Positions 21,244 to 32,260 of a DNA stretch of 39,307 nucleotides are shown here, one piece after another. Made by a program: the position numbers and the translations under genes. How positions within the stretch are numbered: position 1 is the stretch's first letter; every line of letters begins with the position of its first letter. Source of the stretch: Reticulitermes lucifugus. Taxonomy: Eukaryota; Arthropoda; Insecta; Blattodea; Rhinotermitidae. The notes below the pieces were generated by a model that did no database searches, was not told the DNA's origin, and saw nothing but the letters and a program-made list of their open reading frames with translations. The stretch is taken from contig JAKCWW010002113.1 in the NCBI GenBank assembly GCA_026260175.1, forward strand, positions 9,779-49,085, given 5' to 3'.

Positions 21244-23370
21244 AAGGTAGCGTGATGGAAAACGTGTTTTGAATGTCCCGTGACCTCTGTAACGATTTAG
21301 GGATAGGTTAGTTACACTTATGAGCGTACTTGTTTTTTGAAGGTTCTTTACCGTTTTACGAAACCTTACCATTTAACCCTTTAAATGGTCCCAAAAGGTT
21401 TTTTGAGACTCGTGTTATTTGAACCTATCACAAGCCCACGGAAGCTTACAGTTCGACCGATCAGAAGTCGGACAAGTCCATTCTACAAATGTATGCAATA
21501 TTTTTTGAAGGTTCTTTTAGTATTACGCTCACGTTCATTCCTAGTTCACACATGTTGAATCTTCATTTGTGATATTCCAACTCTGTTTTTGTGTGCATTT
21601 CTTATCTCGCCCGTGTACTCGTCATGGTCCTCTTATCTTTCCTCCTAAGACCAATAATCATAATAATATTAGTGGAAGATTATAAATTATGAAGTTATTC
21701 ATTATGTAATTTTCTCCGTCCGTGTGTTCCTTACTTTTGGTTTAATTAGTCATTGGAATACTCGTATTTGTCTAGTTAGCCATTGCGTAATGTGCCATTA
21801 CGTAACGTAAAGAAGTTTCTTGTCGTCTGTAGGTCTGTACAAAGTTCTGTGTAACGCGTTTATTCCAATTGTCATTTTTCATATACATTTCAGTGAATTA
21901 TTTAGAAGAACATTTATAATGACCTCATGTTCACAGCCATAACTGTGACATTTCGTCACTAAATAGCAATGTCGTATAATCGATATTGAGGACATTTCGA
22001 CAGCCTCATTCACATGCAGCATGCAAAGGTTTCAAAGCTCTGTATTGCATCTGTGTTTTTTTTTTATAGAAATGGTCCTCAAGGAATACGCCTGTCGCAG
22101 AAGTTTGAAGAGTTTTTGATGATTTATGTGCCGTGGTTTTTATTAAATATTTAACATGCCAGAAATGTAGCTAACTCAAGGCGTTTCAAAACTTTTTTGC
22201 TTGTCACAACGCCCTGTAAAGCTTCAGCTGCAGAAAATACGAGGAACTTACACGGCATATGGTTTGTGCACTCAGCTATAAAATTCTAAGCACTGGCCAT
22301 TCAAAACACTGTTCTCGAGAGCTTCGTTAAGTCATATTCAGCTTCTGATGTTTTAACTAGACACGAAATGCACAACTTCGTGGTGAAGTGGAACAGACCC
22401 CTGCTTTGTATTCAGGTGGACCTGTGCAAAGACGGTCAGCTCGGAGAATGTTTTATTTTAGCTTGCTGTAGTTTTAGCTCCTTGCGACAAATTATGGAAT
22501 AATTAAACCCACAGAGCAGCGAACTGACTGTCACTCGGTCGATATAGGAATTTCGGTCATGTGTATAACCCGAAAGTTCATTACCATATTCACAAGAGCC
22601 TAACACTTGACCCAATTCTGGATGTGCTGAATCCAGTCCGCAGTCTTACGTATTACTATTGGCAGCAATTTTAATACTATTTTTCACTTAAATATGTGTC
22701 CCAGAATTGGTCTGCTACTGTCAGGCGCTTCTACTAAAATTTTATATAGGCCTACATTTTCAATCTTTCACTTCAGTGAAAGTTTTAGCGGTAAGTTGAA
22801 ATAGATCATCAATGCGTCAATCAAATTATGTTGTGTTTTATCATTATATCTAAATAATCTTTCGGCTCTGTAATTTGTTCTGGTGAAAAGGGTAGCTCTA
22901 TAATTAAAAATGATTTATAAATTATTTGTTGGTAATTTTAGGGGCTATGCCTGGGGACACGTTAACTTTAGCGGACCCGCAGCTTCACAGAGTTCTACTC
23001 GTGCGCCATGATAGCTGTACAGTAATTCTGTGCAAAACAAGTGGCTCTGCCTTTGAAACATCTTAGTCAGACTCTGACTCCCCTCAACTGATTTTGGTTA
23101 TTATTCCCGCAGTCTCGATCGTTCTTAATTCTCATTTATGGTTCCTAATAAGTCGAAAATACAATTTCTAAAACTGCTCATACTTGTAGTAATAGTCGCA
23201 GAGGACGTAGATATAGCAGAGGTTTGAGGAATAACGCTACAATGATTTGTCAGCATTCTTGTAATAAATTTATTAATTTCCATTTTGTCTATTAAGTCAA
23301 TAGCTCTGACTATATAGTGTCGAATGATAATGACAATTTAAAACAGTGGCGGAAAGGGGTCGCTGCCTAA
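21244..23370. other. No gene or clear repeat recognised
   Basis: AT-rich sequence without frames of note (none above about 60 codons) and without SINE boxes. It may be intronic or intergenic. Confidence 0.5.
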
Positions 23371-23510
23371 TTTAGCGTACTAGCCCATAGTCTGTCTGGA
23401 ATATCTGAGGAAAAAATGAAACCCAGTGAGAAAAATTTATATTCCAGCGGAGATTCGAAACGAATGTCTCCCGATTGAACGTCAGAAGCGTTACCGCTTG
23501 AGTCACATTT
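23371..23510 (-). mobile_element. tRNA-derived SINE of a second family
   Basis: On the minus strand a box-A-like TGACTCAAGCGGTAACG (23505-23489) is followed by box B GTTTCGAATCTCC (23461-23449). A body continues AATTTTTCTCACTGGGTTTC and then a TCCAGACAGACTATGGGC-like end. Box spacing and order are those of a tRNA head, but there is no discriminator or acceptor pairing that would make it a real tRNA gene. It is unrelated in sequence to the SINE at 20943. Confidence 0.6.
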
Positions 23511-24389
23511 ATCGATCGGTGCATCAGAAAAAGCAGCAGCCGTCCAACGTTTCTCTGCTTGTCTGCACCTTAGGTTGTGTAGTATTTAGAGAACCGTACT
23601 TACACCGAGAGCCTGAGTTCAGTGTCACCAGTGTTGTTGACACCGCGCACGTTCGTGTGACAGCGGTATTGGAAATGCACCTCACAGGAAGTTCCTTTTC
23701 TCAAGACTGTGATTTGTCTAGTGCTTTGATGTTCTCACCGAGTTCAGGGAAATCGGTCAATAACTACGGTAGCATTTATTTATATTTCAGTCAGGTGACG
23801 GACGGGCGAACAGACACACGACACTGCATCGGTGGTTACAATAACAGACATTTTTAACTGTACATCTGATGTATAACCTACAGTTACAGCAGTATGGGAA
23901 GGATGCTGTTCGACAAATAAAGGAGTTAAAGCCAAGTAATACTTGTTTTGAATGTACGTTACAGTTACGCTAACACACGGATGAACGAATATTGAGTTTC
24001 TTTGGCTGTAAAGCCCAATAAATAGTACGTGTACACGGCCGAGAGCGGGGGGGGGGCTATATGAACAAAGGTTAATGAAGAACGTACAGATCATTACAGA
24101 AAATCTCTTAACATTTTACGTGCTTTGAACCACTTTGCGAACTTTACACTTTGTATTTTAATTTTTGACTTATTAAATTGGTAAATTAGTTAACTAATTC
24201 TTTAATAAGTTTTATATTGATTTAATTAATGTTTTTGGTTATGTAATTTATTAATTGTGTAGTTAGTAAAGTGTCTAGATAATAATTTATCGTGTTTATG
24301 GTTAACACGTCACTCACTAAGATTCCTACTCAGCAAGTTGCTTCTACATTGAGATAAGTAGCAAGTTATGCGACATTTAGTGTTTTCGC
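23511..24389. other. No gene recognised
   Basis: The 143-codon plus frame at 23426-23857 begins inside the minus-strand SINE and runs into unique sequence. It has no recognisable domain and is treated as chance. A run of nine G lies near 24047. Confidence 0.45.
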
Positions 24390-24577
24390 TCCTCTGGCTT
24401 GTTGCGCGGCCTAGTTTGGTTTGTTGCCGACGTTTCGGGACAGTTTGTCTGTCCCATTGTCCGCGATCAAGATGCCCGAAATGTCACGTTGACCCTGAAA
24501 GATGGAACCGATACGCTGTCCCGAAACATCGGTAACAATCCTACGCCGCGCAACAACCCGGAAGAACTAAGATCTCC
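24390..24577. mobile_element. Third copy of the palindromic hammerhead-like element (degenerate)
   Basis: The left arm has GTTGCGCGGCCTAG then GCCGACGTTTCGGGAC; the right arm has the complementary GTCCCGAAACATCGGTAAC then CTACGCCGCGCAAC. On the plus strand the right arm reads CUGAAAGAUG (one extra A inside the core), stem II, GUCCC, GAA, ACAUC, GGUAAC. The left arm has lost the UGAAGA block. The outer edges match the 20.4-kb and 4.8-kb copies (TTCYGGG--GTTGCGCG). No clear target duplication was found, and the arms are more diverged than at 20.4 kb. Confidence 0.65.
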
Positions 24578-25367
24578 ACGTTTTATGTTATTTAGTATCT
24601 CACGTAGTCTGTTTTATGGTTCCTTTGTTCGGTCACAATTGACGTAATGCAGATCGACGCAGCACACACGATGCCACGTGACGGAGCATCAGCAGCGTGT
24701 GCATTATTCAACCTCCTGTCTTCTCGGTAGAAGCCACAAGGCGGTGAATCTGTGGCTGTGGCACTGGCACCAAGCCGATAGTCGTTGTGTCAAATTTCGT
24801 TCTGCAGTACGAACGACACAAGTGCGATTGTCTCTCCACACAGTACTGAATTCAGGGCGGAAACACTTAATAGGAATGGCTTTGTGTATGATCTGTGACT
24901 ACAGGGGCGAGAGAGAGTAGTGCTTTATTTAATGACGCTATTAAATTCCAATATTATATAGCGTCAGTGGTGGACGAATGAAATGTGTGCATGGATCGGT
25001 GGTGGAATGATACTAACGGGATAGTCGTTTTACAAGGAGAAAAACTGTCCCAGTGTCGCTTCCTCTCTAGCACTGAGGAAATGTATTGAATACGTTTGTA
25101 AAAGAATGCTAATAAAATTATGAGTGAGGGGAAAAGAAGCAATACTGGACAAGTGAATATTGCACTGTTGTACTATTTGCGATTCTGACACCCATGTCCA
25201 AGAAATTTCAGTTCTTCTGGAATACGACTCCATGTCGATTGGTAGATATTTACCAATAGGAGCATAGACGAGTGGACTGAAGAAGTCATTTGTGAAAAGT
25301 GTATTGAATTTGCGATTACAAGTAATTGCGGATATATAAACTAGTGAATGAATCATTGCACCACCGA
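24578..25367. other. No gene recognised
   Basis: Short unrecognised frames only, including an 80-codon plus frame at 24678-24920 with no motif. Confidence 0.45.
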
Positions 25368-25476
25368 TTTTGACGGTTAGTTGTTTGATTGGTTTCTCGG
25401 TTGGTTGGGTGGTTCTTTCGTTGTTTGGTTAGCTGGTTGGTTGGTTGGTTGGTTGGTTGGTTGCATGATTGGCTAG
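25368..25476. repeat. (GGTT)n microsatellite, imperfect
   Basis: Degenerate GGTT units surround a clean core of about seven TGGT units near 25431-25462. The minus-strand frame reads as a Thr-Asn-Gln-Pro repeat, a translation artefact. Confidence 0.9.
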
Positions 25477-25556
25477 TTAGACATATGTAGTGTGCTGTTT
25501 GTGCGTGTAAAAATGATATTACAATTTTACAGAACGTCTGTTTGAAAATAATTTTT

Positions 25557-25576
25557 AATAATAATAATAATAATAA
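25557..25576. repeat. (AAT)n microsatellite
   Basis: About seven AAT units. Confidence 0.9.
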
Positions 25577-26840
25577 TTTTTCTGAAGTGCATATCCCTTT
25601 TATTAATCTTAAATTCATACATTGTTTTAAGATGGTATTTTTATTTCACTAATACAGAAACTCAGTGCTACATTATAAAAATGTTCAACTGAAAAAGTGA
25701 ATGTGCGAAAGAAAGTGTTTCGAATTTTGAATGAATCTATACTGCAGATGGATGGGTGCGAGTTTGGGTTGCTTAGTGCATTACTTACTTTATTTCTATA
25801 TAACTCTGATCACGGTTCCACTTAATGCAATGTCGTGCTGCTTGAGAATTCCAATTCTTGAACATTTTTTATTTTTATTCTCGTTACGTAATTGACTCTG
25901 ACGGTTTCATAATTAAACTTTATTCCGCTTTATGGCGACCCAGCGGGGCATCTTTCATTACGACGCTTGCCCAGTTTTATTACAATACGCTCCTTAAATG
26001 AAGCTGGCCATAAATAATAGCCTGCCTACAGCGACCGTCTGCATCTCTTCGTCCTCGATGCTTCTTCGTATTCCATAAATATCTAGTTCGAGTATTGTTA
26101 AAGGCTTAGTTTCACCCGTTCCGAGGTTTTTCAACTTTTTGTTTTGTCTTGCCTGGGGATTCGTGCTTATACCGTAAACTGCCTCCTTTCTGTACTCTTT
26201 ATTTTAATGCTACCCAGTCTGTTCTGGTTTGAGTACAAAGAATGACTTGGATGGATAGACGAATGATGGTTTTAGTGTGATGGCATTTGAGTATGTAGCT
26301 GGGTAATTATGTAGGCAGACTGGTAGGCAGGTACCTCGTTAATTAACGCTAATACATCGGTGCTGTACAGTAGAGGGATGGTAATGTGGTTGTGCTTTGC
26401 TAGGTTATGTACTCTCTGTGTTCGTGAGTACTCATCACATCTGCAGATGCATTACGTCCACCCTGTCATCGTAACAGAAGGGACACTGATTTGTGTAGGC
26501 ACCAGTTTTGCGAGGTGCACTTAAAATAGTTACTGGTAGCCTGTGGTAACTTAAGAGCGGCCACTACAACTTGCCTTCGCAGGTTGAGCAGCACGGCAAG
26601 GCACTCTCTTGATATGCCTGCCCTCTCTTTCGAAGTCCCTTCCTCAGTGCGGCGTCGATGTTTTTCGCGAAAGCAAACGTCGTGTTGACTTCCGGTTATG
26701 GCTAAGTTGTTTCCATCTTTGCCAGGAATCCAACTTATCATTGCTGAGTATTCCGAGAGTAATCTATTTAGAGCATGACGTAAAAAAGTAAGACAGTGGC
26801 TGTGCCAGGTCACCAGTGTATGAATTTGTGTGTGTGTGTA
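25577..26840. other. No gene recognised
   Basis: AT-rich sequence becoming more GC-balanced toward 26500-26760. No domain, repeat or SINE box was identified. Confidence 0.45.
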
Positions 26841-27454
26841 CGGAAGTAACGTTTGTGTATGTGTACGGAAGTAACGTTTGTGTATGTGTACGGAAGTAAT
26901 GTTTGTGTATGTGTACGGAAATAACGTTTGTGTATGTGTACGGAAGTAACGTTGGTGTATGTGTCCGGAAGTATTGTTTGTATATGTGTACGGAAGTAAC
27001 GTTTGTGTATGTGTACGGAAGTAACGTTTGTGTATGTGTACGGAAGTAACGTTTGTATATGTGTACGGAAGTAACGTTTGTGTATGTGTACGGAAGTAAC
27101 ATTTGTATATGTGTACGGAAGTAACGTTTGTGTATGTGTCCGGAAGTAACGTTTGTATATGTGTACGGAAGTAACGTTTGTATATGTATACGGAAGTAAC
27201 GTTTGTATATGTGTACGGAAGTAACGTTTGTGTATGTGTACGGAAGTAACGTTTGTGTATGTGTACGGAAGTAACGTTTGTATATGTGTACGGAAGTAAC
27301 GTTGGTGTATGTGTCCGGAAGTAATGTTTGTATATGTGTACGGAAGTAACGTTTGTATATGTGTACGGAAGTAACGTTTGTATATGTGTACGGAAGTAAC
27401 GTTTGTGTATGTATACGGAAGTAACGTTTGTATATGTGTACGGAAGTAACGTTT
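26841..27454. repeat. 25-bp-unit minisatellite, about 24.5 copies
   Basis: The unit CGGAAGTAACGTTTGTGTAT+GTGTA recurs exactly every 25 bp from 26841 to the last partial unit at 27441. Variation is limited: GTGTAT versus GTATAT in the middle, TAAC versus TAAT/TATT, and a final C instead of A. The final-C variant falls in units 5, 12 and 19, a spacing of seven units (175 bp), which hints at a higher-order array. Because 25 is not a multiple of 3 and no frame of the minus strand contains a stop, the array stays open in all three minus frames and yields long apparent proteins with a 25-residue period. It begins from a TG run (26825-26838). Confidence 0.97.
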
Positions 27455-29829
27455 CACACTTCTGTACCTCACCACTGGTCCACATTGCAGTAAAACAGCT
27501 TCCATTTTTCCGACGACCGGAACCCAATCCGCAATATCTGCATTGTGCAAATTTACGTTCCCCAGATGCTATTATTAGTAGCACGTCTAATTGTCCTTAT
27601 GTACGATGCACTTTAAACATTCACAATCGAAAATTATGAAAGAAGGCGTAGGCATTAACTTAAGGAAGCAGAAATATATGTCTTCGACGGATGTGGTGTT
27701 TGTAATATTGCTGCACCTCATCGTTTCCGAGAGATTCACAACCAACTCGAACACGCCGTGTCTTTTGTCTTATCACTTAGCTGATCACAGCATTAGAAAA
27801 ATGTGAGATAAAATTAGGACTGCTTAACGCAATACACTTAATCTGTAAAAGGAAGTAAAAGCAGAAAAAACCATCTGTGACGTAGCGATCAAGCCGTGCG
27901 CATGAAACTGTCCGCGGACCACTGGTTATGCATACTGATTTTAAGGCTTCTTGATGTAAGGTGGCAGTTCAGCAGGAGGATGAGGCGTCCATTCTCCAAC
28001 AATGAATATGTTGTCTGTGTTAAGAAATACCACGTGATCGTTGTAGGCGGGGGGCGTAAATATGGCACTACTGATTTAATACACAGGTATGGTTTTATTG
28101 TCAAAGATCTTGGCAAGTTCTCTGCAACAGCGACACCAACGACCATCCGTCCCTGAAATAACTTTAGACACGCGGTTACAGTATTTATTTACTGTATTCC
28201 AGGCGCCACCTTGGCTTATATTAAAGAAACGGTAGGAGAAAATTTATCTTAACCCTTTCAGGTTTTACATCCCTCTGCTTGTCCTCCTTCATACCGAAAA
28301 TTGAAGTCTTTATCATTGCATAAGACTCGCAAATAGAATAATTGTATATAAGGACTCAAACCCGTACGTGCTTGCAAAGTAGTGAACACGCCAGAAATGT
28401 TATTACATTCTTGTCATTCCTTTATTTCTATTTTCTATCTGATCTTTATTCAACTGATCCTTCATATTCTGTCTACCGTTCTTCTTTCCAATTTGATTTG
28501 CAACTGGTGGAGAGTATTCTTCTGCTACATCTCTGCTGGTATAGTCCACAAAAGTCATGTAATTACTAACTCAAGTCACGCCGACTTGAAGATGTGTTAA
28601 TATGTGCAAGTATCTGGGAAATTTAGTTTCAGTAAAAGCTGAAAATGTCTGGAAAGCGCCATTGAGATAATTGTGTGCGTCCCGGAATTTAAAGTTGCCT
28701 AGTTCTAAAAATGGTTAAAGATATTTTCTGCCTCTTCTTTTCTTCTTTCGTTTTTATTTTTATTTACTACCTGTGTGTTTTCTCTCTTCCCTTCTGTTTG
28801 AATATTTTTCTTGCTTACTAGGGATTATTTTATGTGCAGATCAATCTTTTGGTTGAAGTCTGTAACAGTTTTGGAATTAGTATTGCTCAGGCTGTCTCAT
28901 AAGGTCCATCTAGGATATTTCTTTTCGGTATAAAGAAAAATATCTCAATAAAGTTTCATAATACTGAAACTTGTACCGCAAGTAAAACTGATCATACATT
29001 TCATTGTGAAAGTCAACAGAATTAATTCCGTTATGCGTTCTTTATTAAAGTTTCGCGTTTATTTCCTACTGACTTTCTGGTTTATACATTTTCACCTCAT
29101 TTCTTTATTCTTTACGTTTGTTCATTCCAGTTCTTTTTGTATTACGTCGCGTTTCTTACTCCTAATCTGAAATTCTGGAAAGCTTGTAAAATGATACAAA
29201 AAAGTATTCTTATGAAAAATAGTTAACAAAAGAAGTCAGGCATGTGAACAGTGATGTTTTCAAATGCTAGTAATACCTTTGTTGGCTTTGTTTTATTTTT
29301 GTACGCTGATATTTTCATCTTTTGTGAAGGACGCAATGCACAATAAGACTAGAGCACAATAGTAATTATGAATTCAGACAAAATGCTGAGCTCCTTTGTT
29401 TCGGTACCAAGAAGTCCGTTGTTATGGCTGTTCTTTTCAATCGAAATAAGCCACTACAAGGCACAGTGCTGCACATTAGAGGTATCTCTAATTACACTAT
29501 ATAAGTTATTGAGTCATTTTTGAGGCACGCCACTCCAATTCAAGTGCGCTTGTGTATTAATATCTTTTCGTATGCATGTGTGTGTGTGTGCGTTTGTATA
29601 TGGTGTGTCAAAATTAATGAACCAACTTGACTGGGGCTGTGAGTGGTGAGATATGGCTGCCGCTTTGTTGTTTCAGGTGATCGTGATTGTGGAGGAACTA
29701 TAAATTTTAAGCCTTGTGTTGGATATTGTAATTGTGTCTGCACTAAATATGAGATTATAAGGTATGCAAATCAGCTAAATTTATCGCTTTAATCAACAAT
29801 CTCATCAATCGGTCGCCTACTGTATTGTA
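27455..29829. other. No gene recognised
   Basis: Overlapping antisense frames of 85-86 codons at 27889-28156 have no recognisable domain. Pyrimidine-rich patches occur at about 28400-28480 and 28730-28800, and a TG run at about 29577-29590. Confidence 0.45.
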
Positions 29830-29995
29830 TTGTGGAGGAATCAAATAAACGGAAGTGTCCGGTGATTGAGAATAGCTTAATCAACAGGACCCACCTGAGT
29901 AGGCCTGAAAACGGAAGAAGAGCCATCTTCCGAAACGTAGTGACTTTTATATTTTTATATTTTTATATTTTACATTTTATATTTTATATTTTATT
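29830..29995 (+). mobile_element. Retroelement 3'-end-like module: hammerhead-like motif plus TATTTT-rich tail
   Basis: CUGAAAA (29905-29911, a degenerate CUGANGA core) is followed by a strong 6-bp stem II GGAAGA/UCUUCC (29913-29918 and 29926-29931), GAA, ACGU and A (GUA). GUGAC follows. Directly after this comes a TATATTTTTATATTTT-type repeat tail to 29994. A ribozyme-like block abutting an A/T simple-repeat tail looks like the 3' terminus of a retroposon. Stem I pairing is poor in this copy. The upstream frame (from 29832) is short and unrecognised; it could be a C-terminal coding remnant, but I cannot support that. Confidence 0.45.
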
Positions 29996-30582
29996 CACAT
30001 TAAAGACGATGGACAAAGTCCAAGAAACAAGTGGTTCACAATGTAAATTTTCCGGTTTTAGCCTTGACTGACGAATAGGTCACTTTCTTTTCAATATTTC
30101 TTTGAATTCCTCTTTGCGAAGCCAGGAATTTTACCTTGAAAAAATATGAATTTCTGTCCCTTCCACTTAACTTAGGCGTACATAATATTTCCTCTACATC
30201 TCTTGAAGTTAATAACGCATTAAAGGTATGCAGCGTCGTTTGTAGAGCTGAAATGTGAAGGAATAATAGGCCTAAGCGACGGAATTATATCACGCAGCTC
30301 ACTATTTCTTATCACATGCTGTGACATACATCTGTCTTGTCTCCTCCGTTCCTCCTGAACAATAAACACGCCGATAAGGCGCATCGTAGACCTCGATGGA
30401 AGCGAGTGTTCAGCTTCTCGCTCCTGCCACTTTTCTCCTCTGGAAAAAAAAATTGTTCATGTTTATGTACACGTGTCTTCACCTTACAGTAATGGCTACA
30501 CTTTTGTAAATAAAATCAGGATTGCTTCTAAATCAGTGACAACTTTAAATATTTGTTGCTGCTTGTCTGGCGGTGGTCGGTA

Positions 30583-30615
30583 CAGGTACAGGGCCTACAA
30601 TAGGCCCTGTACCTG
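30583..30615. repeat. Perfect 15-bp hairpin with 3-nt loop
   Basis: CAGGTACAGGGCCTA (30583-30597) and TAGGCCCTGTACCTG (30601-30615) are exact reverse complements around CAA. It is GC-rich compared with its surroundings. There is no downstream T-run and no gene, so it is not an obvious terminator. A recent inverted duplication or hairpin RNA precursor are both possible; the arms are shorter than a usual microRNA stem. Confidence 0.9.
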
Positions 30616-30999
30616 AACTGAGAAACGCAACGCAACGCAAGCAGAGCGCCAGTTTCAATAACGGAATTCGAATCCGAATGTCAGACAGATTCAGAGCCTT
30701 ATGCTGCATAGACCATGTGTATTATTTTGATATTTGGATTGTGGTTGCTTGGAAACAAAGTGTTGAAGAGAAAATTCTATCTAAGAAAGTGTAAGGCACA
30801 CTATAATTAATTGAGCTACATACAAATCATCGTTGTAATTAGTACTTTTCACTGTATAGTGTATCATTAAAATGTCTATATCGTGGAGGATGCAGTGTGT
30901 ATGGGGCATGTCGCATGTATAAGAGGCAGATATTTTATTGGGAGTATATTAAGTAAGGAGTAAGGAGTTGCCTCCCTTTGATATGGCACAGAATGGGGA

Positions 31000-31130
31000 C
31001 AAGTGGCGGGCTCTTGTGAATGCGGTAATGAACCTTCGGGTTCCATAAAACGCAGGGAATTTCTTGACTAGCTGATGTCCTGTTAGCTTCTCAAGAAGGA
31101 CTCTGCTCCATGGAGTTAATTAGTTAGCTA
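31000..31130 (+). repeat. Short dispersed repeat, copy C (most complete)
   Basis: It carries AAGTGGCGGGCTCTTGTGAA, GGTAATGAACCTTCGGGTTCC, AAAACGCAGGGAATTTCTTG and TTAGCTTCTCAAGAAGGACT blocks. Partial matches in the same order are at 14480, 20158 and 32172. No terminal repeats or pol III boxes were seen. Confidence 0.5.
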
Positions 31131-32171
31131 GTTGCCTCGCTTCGAATTTCTGTAATGTTCCTATCCTACTCTTCTCAGAAGAATAGGATGTCAATATGGC
31201 GAGTGGTTTCAGTTGGCTGTGCTAGAGTCCAATATCTGGTTCGTGTAAATGCGGAAGATAACTCTAGGAACATCTGAGTGACTATGCGAATCTCGTGCAC
31301 GGCTCTGCTGTTGGTCATCTGTTGGTTTTTAGCGATTGCGGATTGTCAGACGTAACGAACGAAATGCCTGCCCTTGACACCTCACGTACTTTGTAGGGCT
31401 GTCTACCAGCTTTACCGGGTTCTTCACGCCCCAAAACCGGATAAACTTCCTGCGGCTATTTCTTTGTGACTGTACACCTTCTTAACGTTTCTTACTGCAA
31501 GGTAGATTGCACATTTATCGCCTGGATCACATAATCCTTTTCGCCTGTACAGATGCCACTGTAGAGGTGTAATTTGGATTTCGGGGAAACCCCGTTCTCG
31601 TGTACTTCTCGAGACCCCTTTGATCAACGTTCATTAGCTGCGCTCTCTAAATCTGAACCCTAGCGGCGTGATTGAAATAAACAATAAACGGCATGCCTAT
31701 AAAATAACACTCAATAAAGCGGGGACGTGAAGTGACGCAGTGCTAAAGGGATACGCGCACCAGCTCTGAAATTAATATTTGTTTTAGCACCCTGAAGGGC
31801 GAATGGTGAATGTGACTGACGACGATGACGACGGCGGTGCTACTGGGGATAGGACATTCACTCAAGTATGATGTCTGTTGAAGTGTTAAATAAAGATTAC
31901 GTACATTCTTACAGAAATATTTTAATCTAAGTGAAATAATTGTGCGTTGTAAGATATAGTAAGATCCATATCTGGAGGAACGTGGTGACGTACAGTGGAA
32001 TGCTAGCGTAGTGAACTAAAGGAGCATGCGCGGGACTCATCATGCGCCAGGAATTAGGGATACAAAAGATGCATGTAAAGTTTTGGTAGAGGAACATCTT
32101 TAATAGCGACCACTCAGAAGGCTTGGTGAGACAATATTCAGACACGTTAGGTGGAAGGTGGATTAATCAGG
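31131..32171. other. No gene recognised
   Basis: A 67-codon minus frame at 31424-31627 sits in slightly more GC-balanced DNA but shows no known motif. A small GAC/GAT run lies near 31820. Confidence 0.4.
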
Positions 32172-32260
32172 GTCGCGTTAAGTGGTGGGCTTTGATAACA
32201 GCGGTGATGAATATTTAGGTTATGGTACCAGAGAATTATACAGGGTGTTTAAAAATTAAT
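32172..32260 (+). repeat. Short dispersed repeat, copy D, abutting a CAGGGTGTTT-type possible transposon end
   Basis: GTTAAGTGGTGGGCTTTGAT and GCGGTGATGAATATTTAGGTT match the 5' part of copy C. Immediately after, CAGGGTGTTTAAAAATTAAT begins; this resembles the termini of several insect DNA transposons, but no partner terminus was found. Confidence 0.35.

Noticed and set aside
23449..23505. Possible tRNA gene on the minus strand
   Set aside because: Boxes A and B are present, but there is no acceptor-stem pairing and the sequence continues into a SINE-like body.
23426..23857. 143-codon plus frame
   Set aside because: It starts inside a minus-strand SINE, has no recognisable domain, and its length is within chance for this much sequence.
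25316..25618. 100-codon minus frame with Thr-Asn-Gln-Pro repeats
   Set aside because: Translation of the GGTT microsatellite.
26841..27454. CRISPR-like array
   Set aside because: Head-to-tail 25-bp units with no spacers; a tandem minisatellite in eukaryotic-type DNA.
26466..27584. 372-codon minus-strand frame and nested 246- and 112-codon frames with Thr/Tyr/His-rich repeats
   Set aside because: The coding potential comes entirely from the 25-bp minisatellite, which is open in all three minus frames; the flanking parts have no domain.
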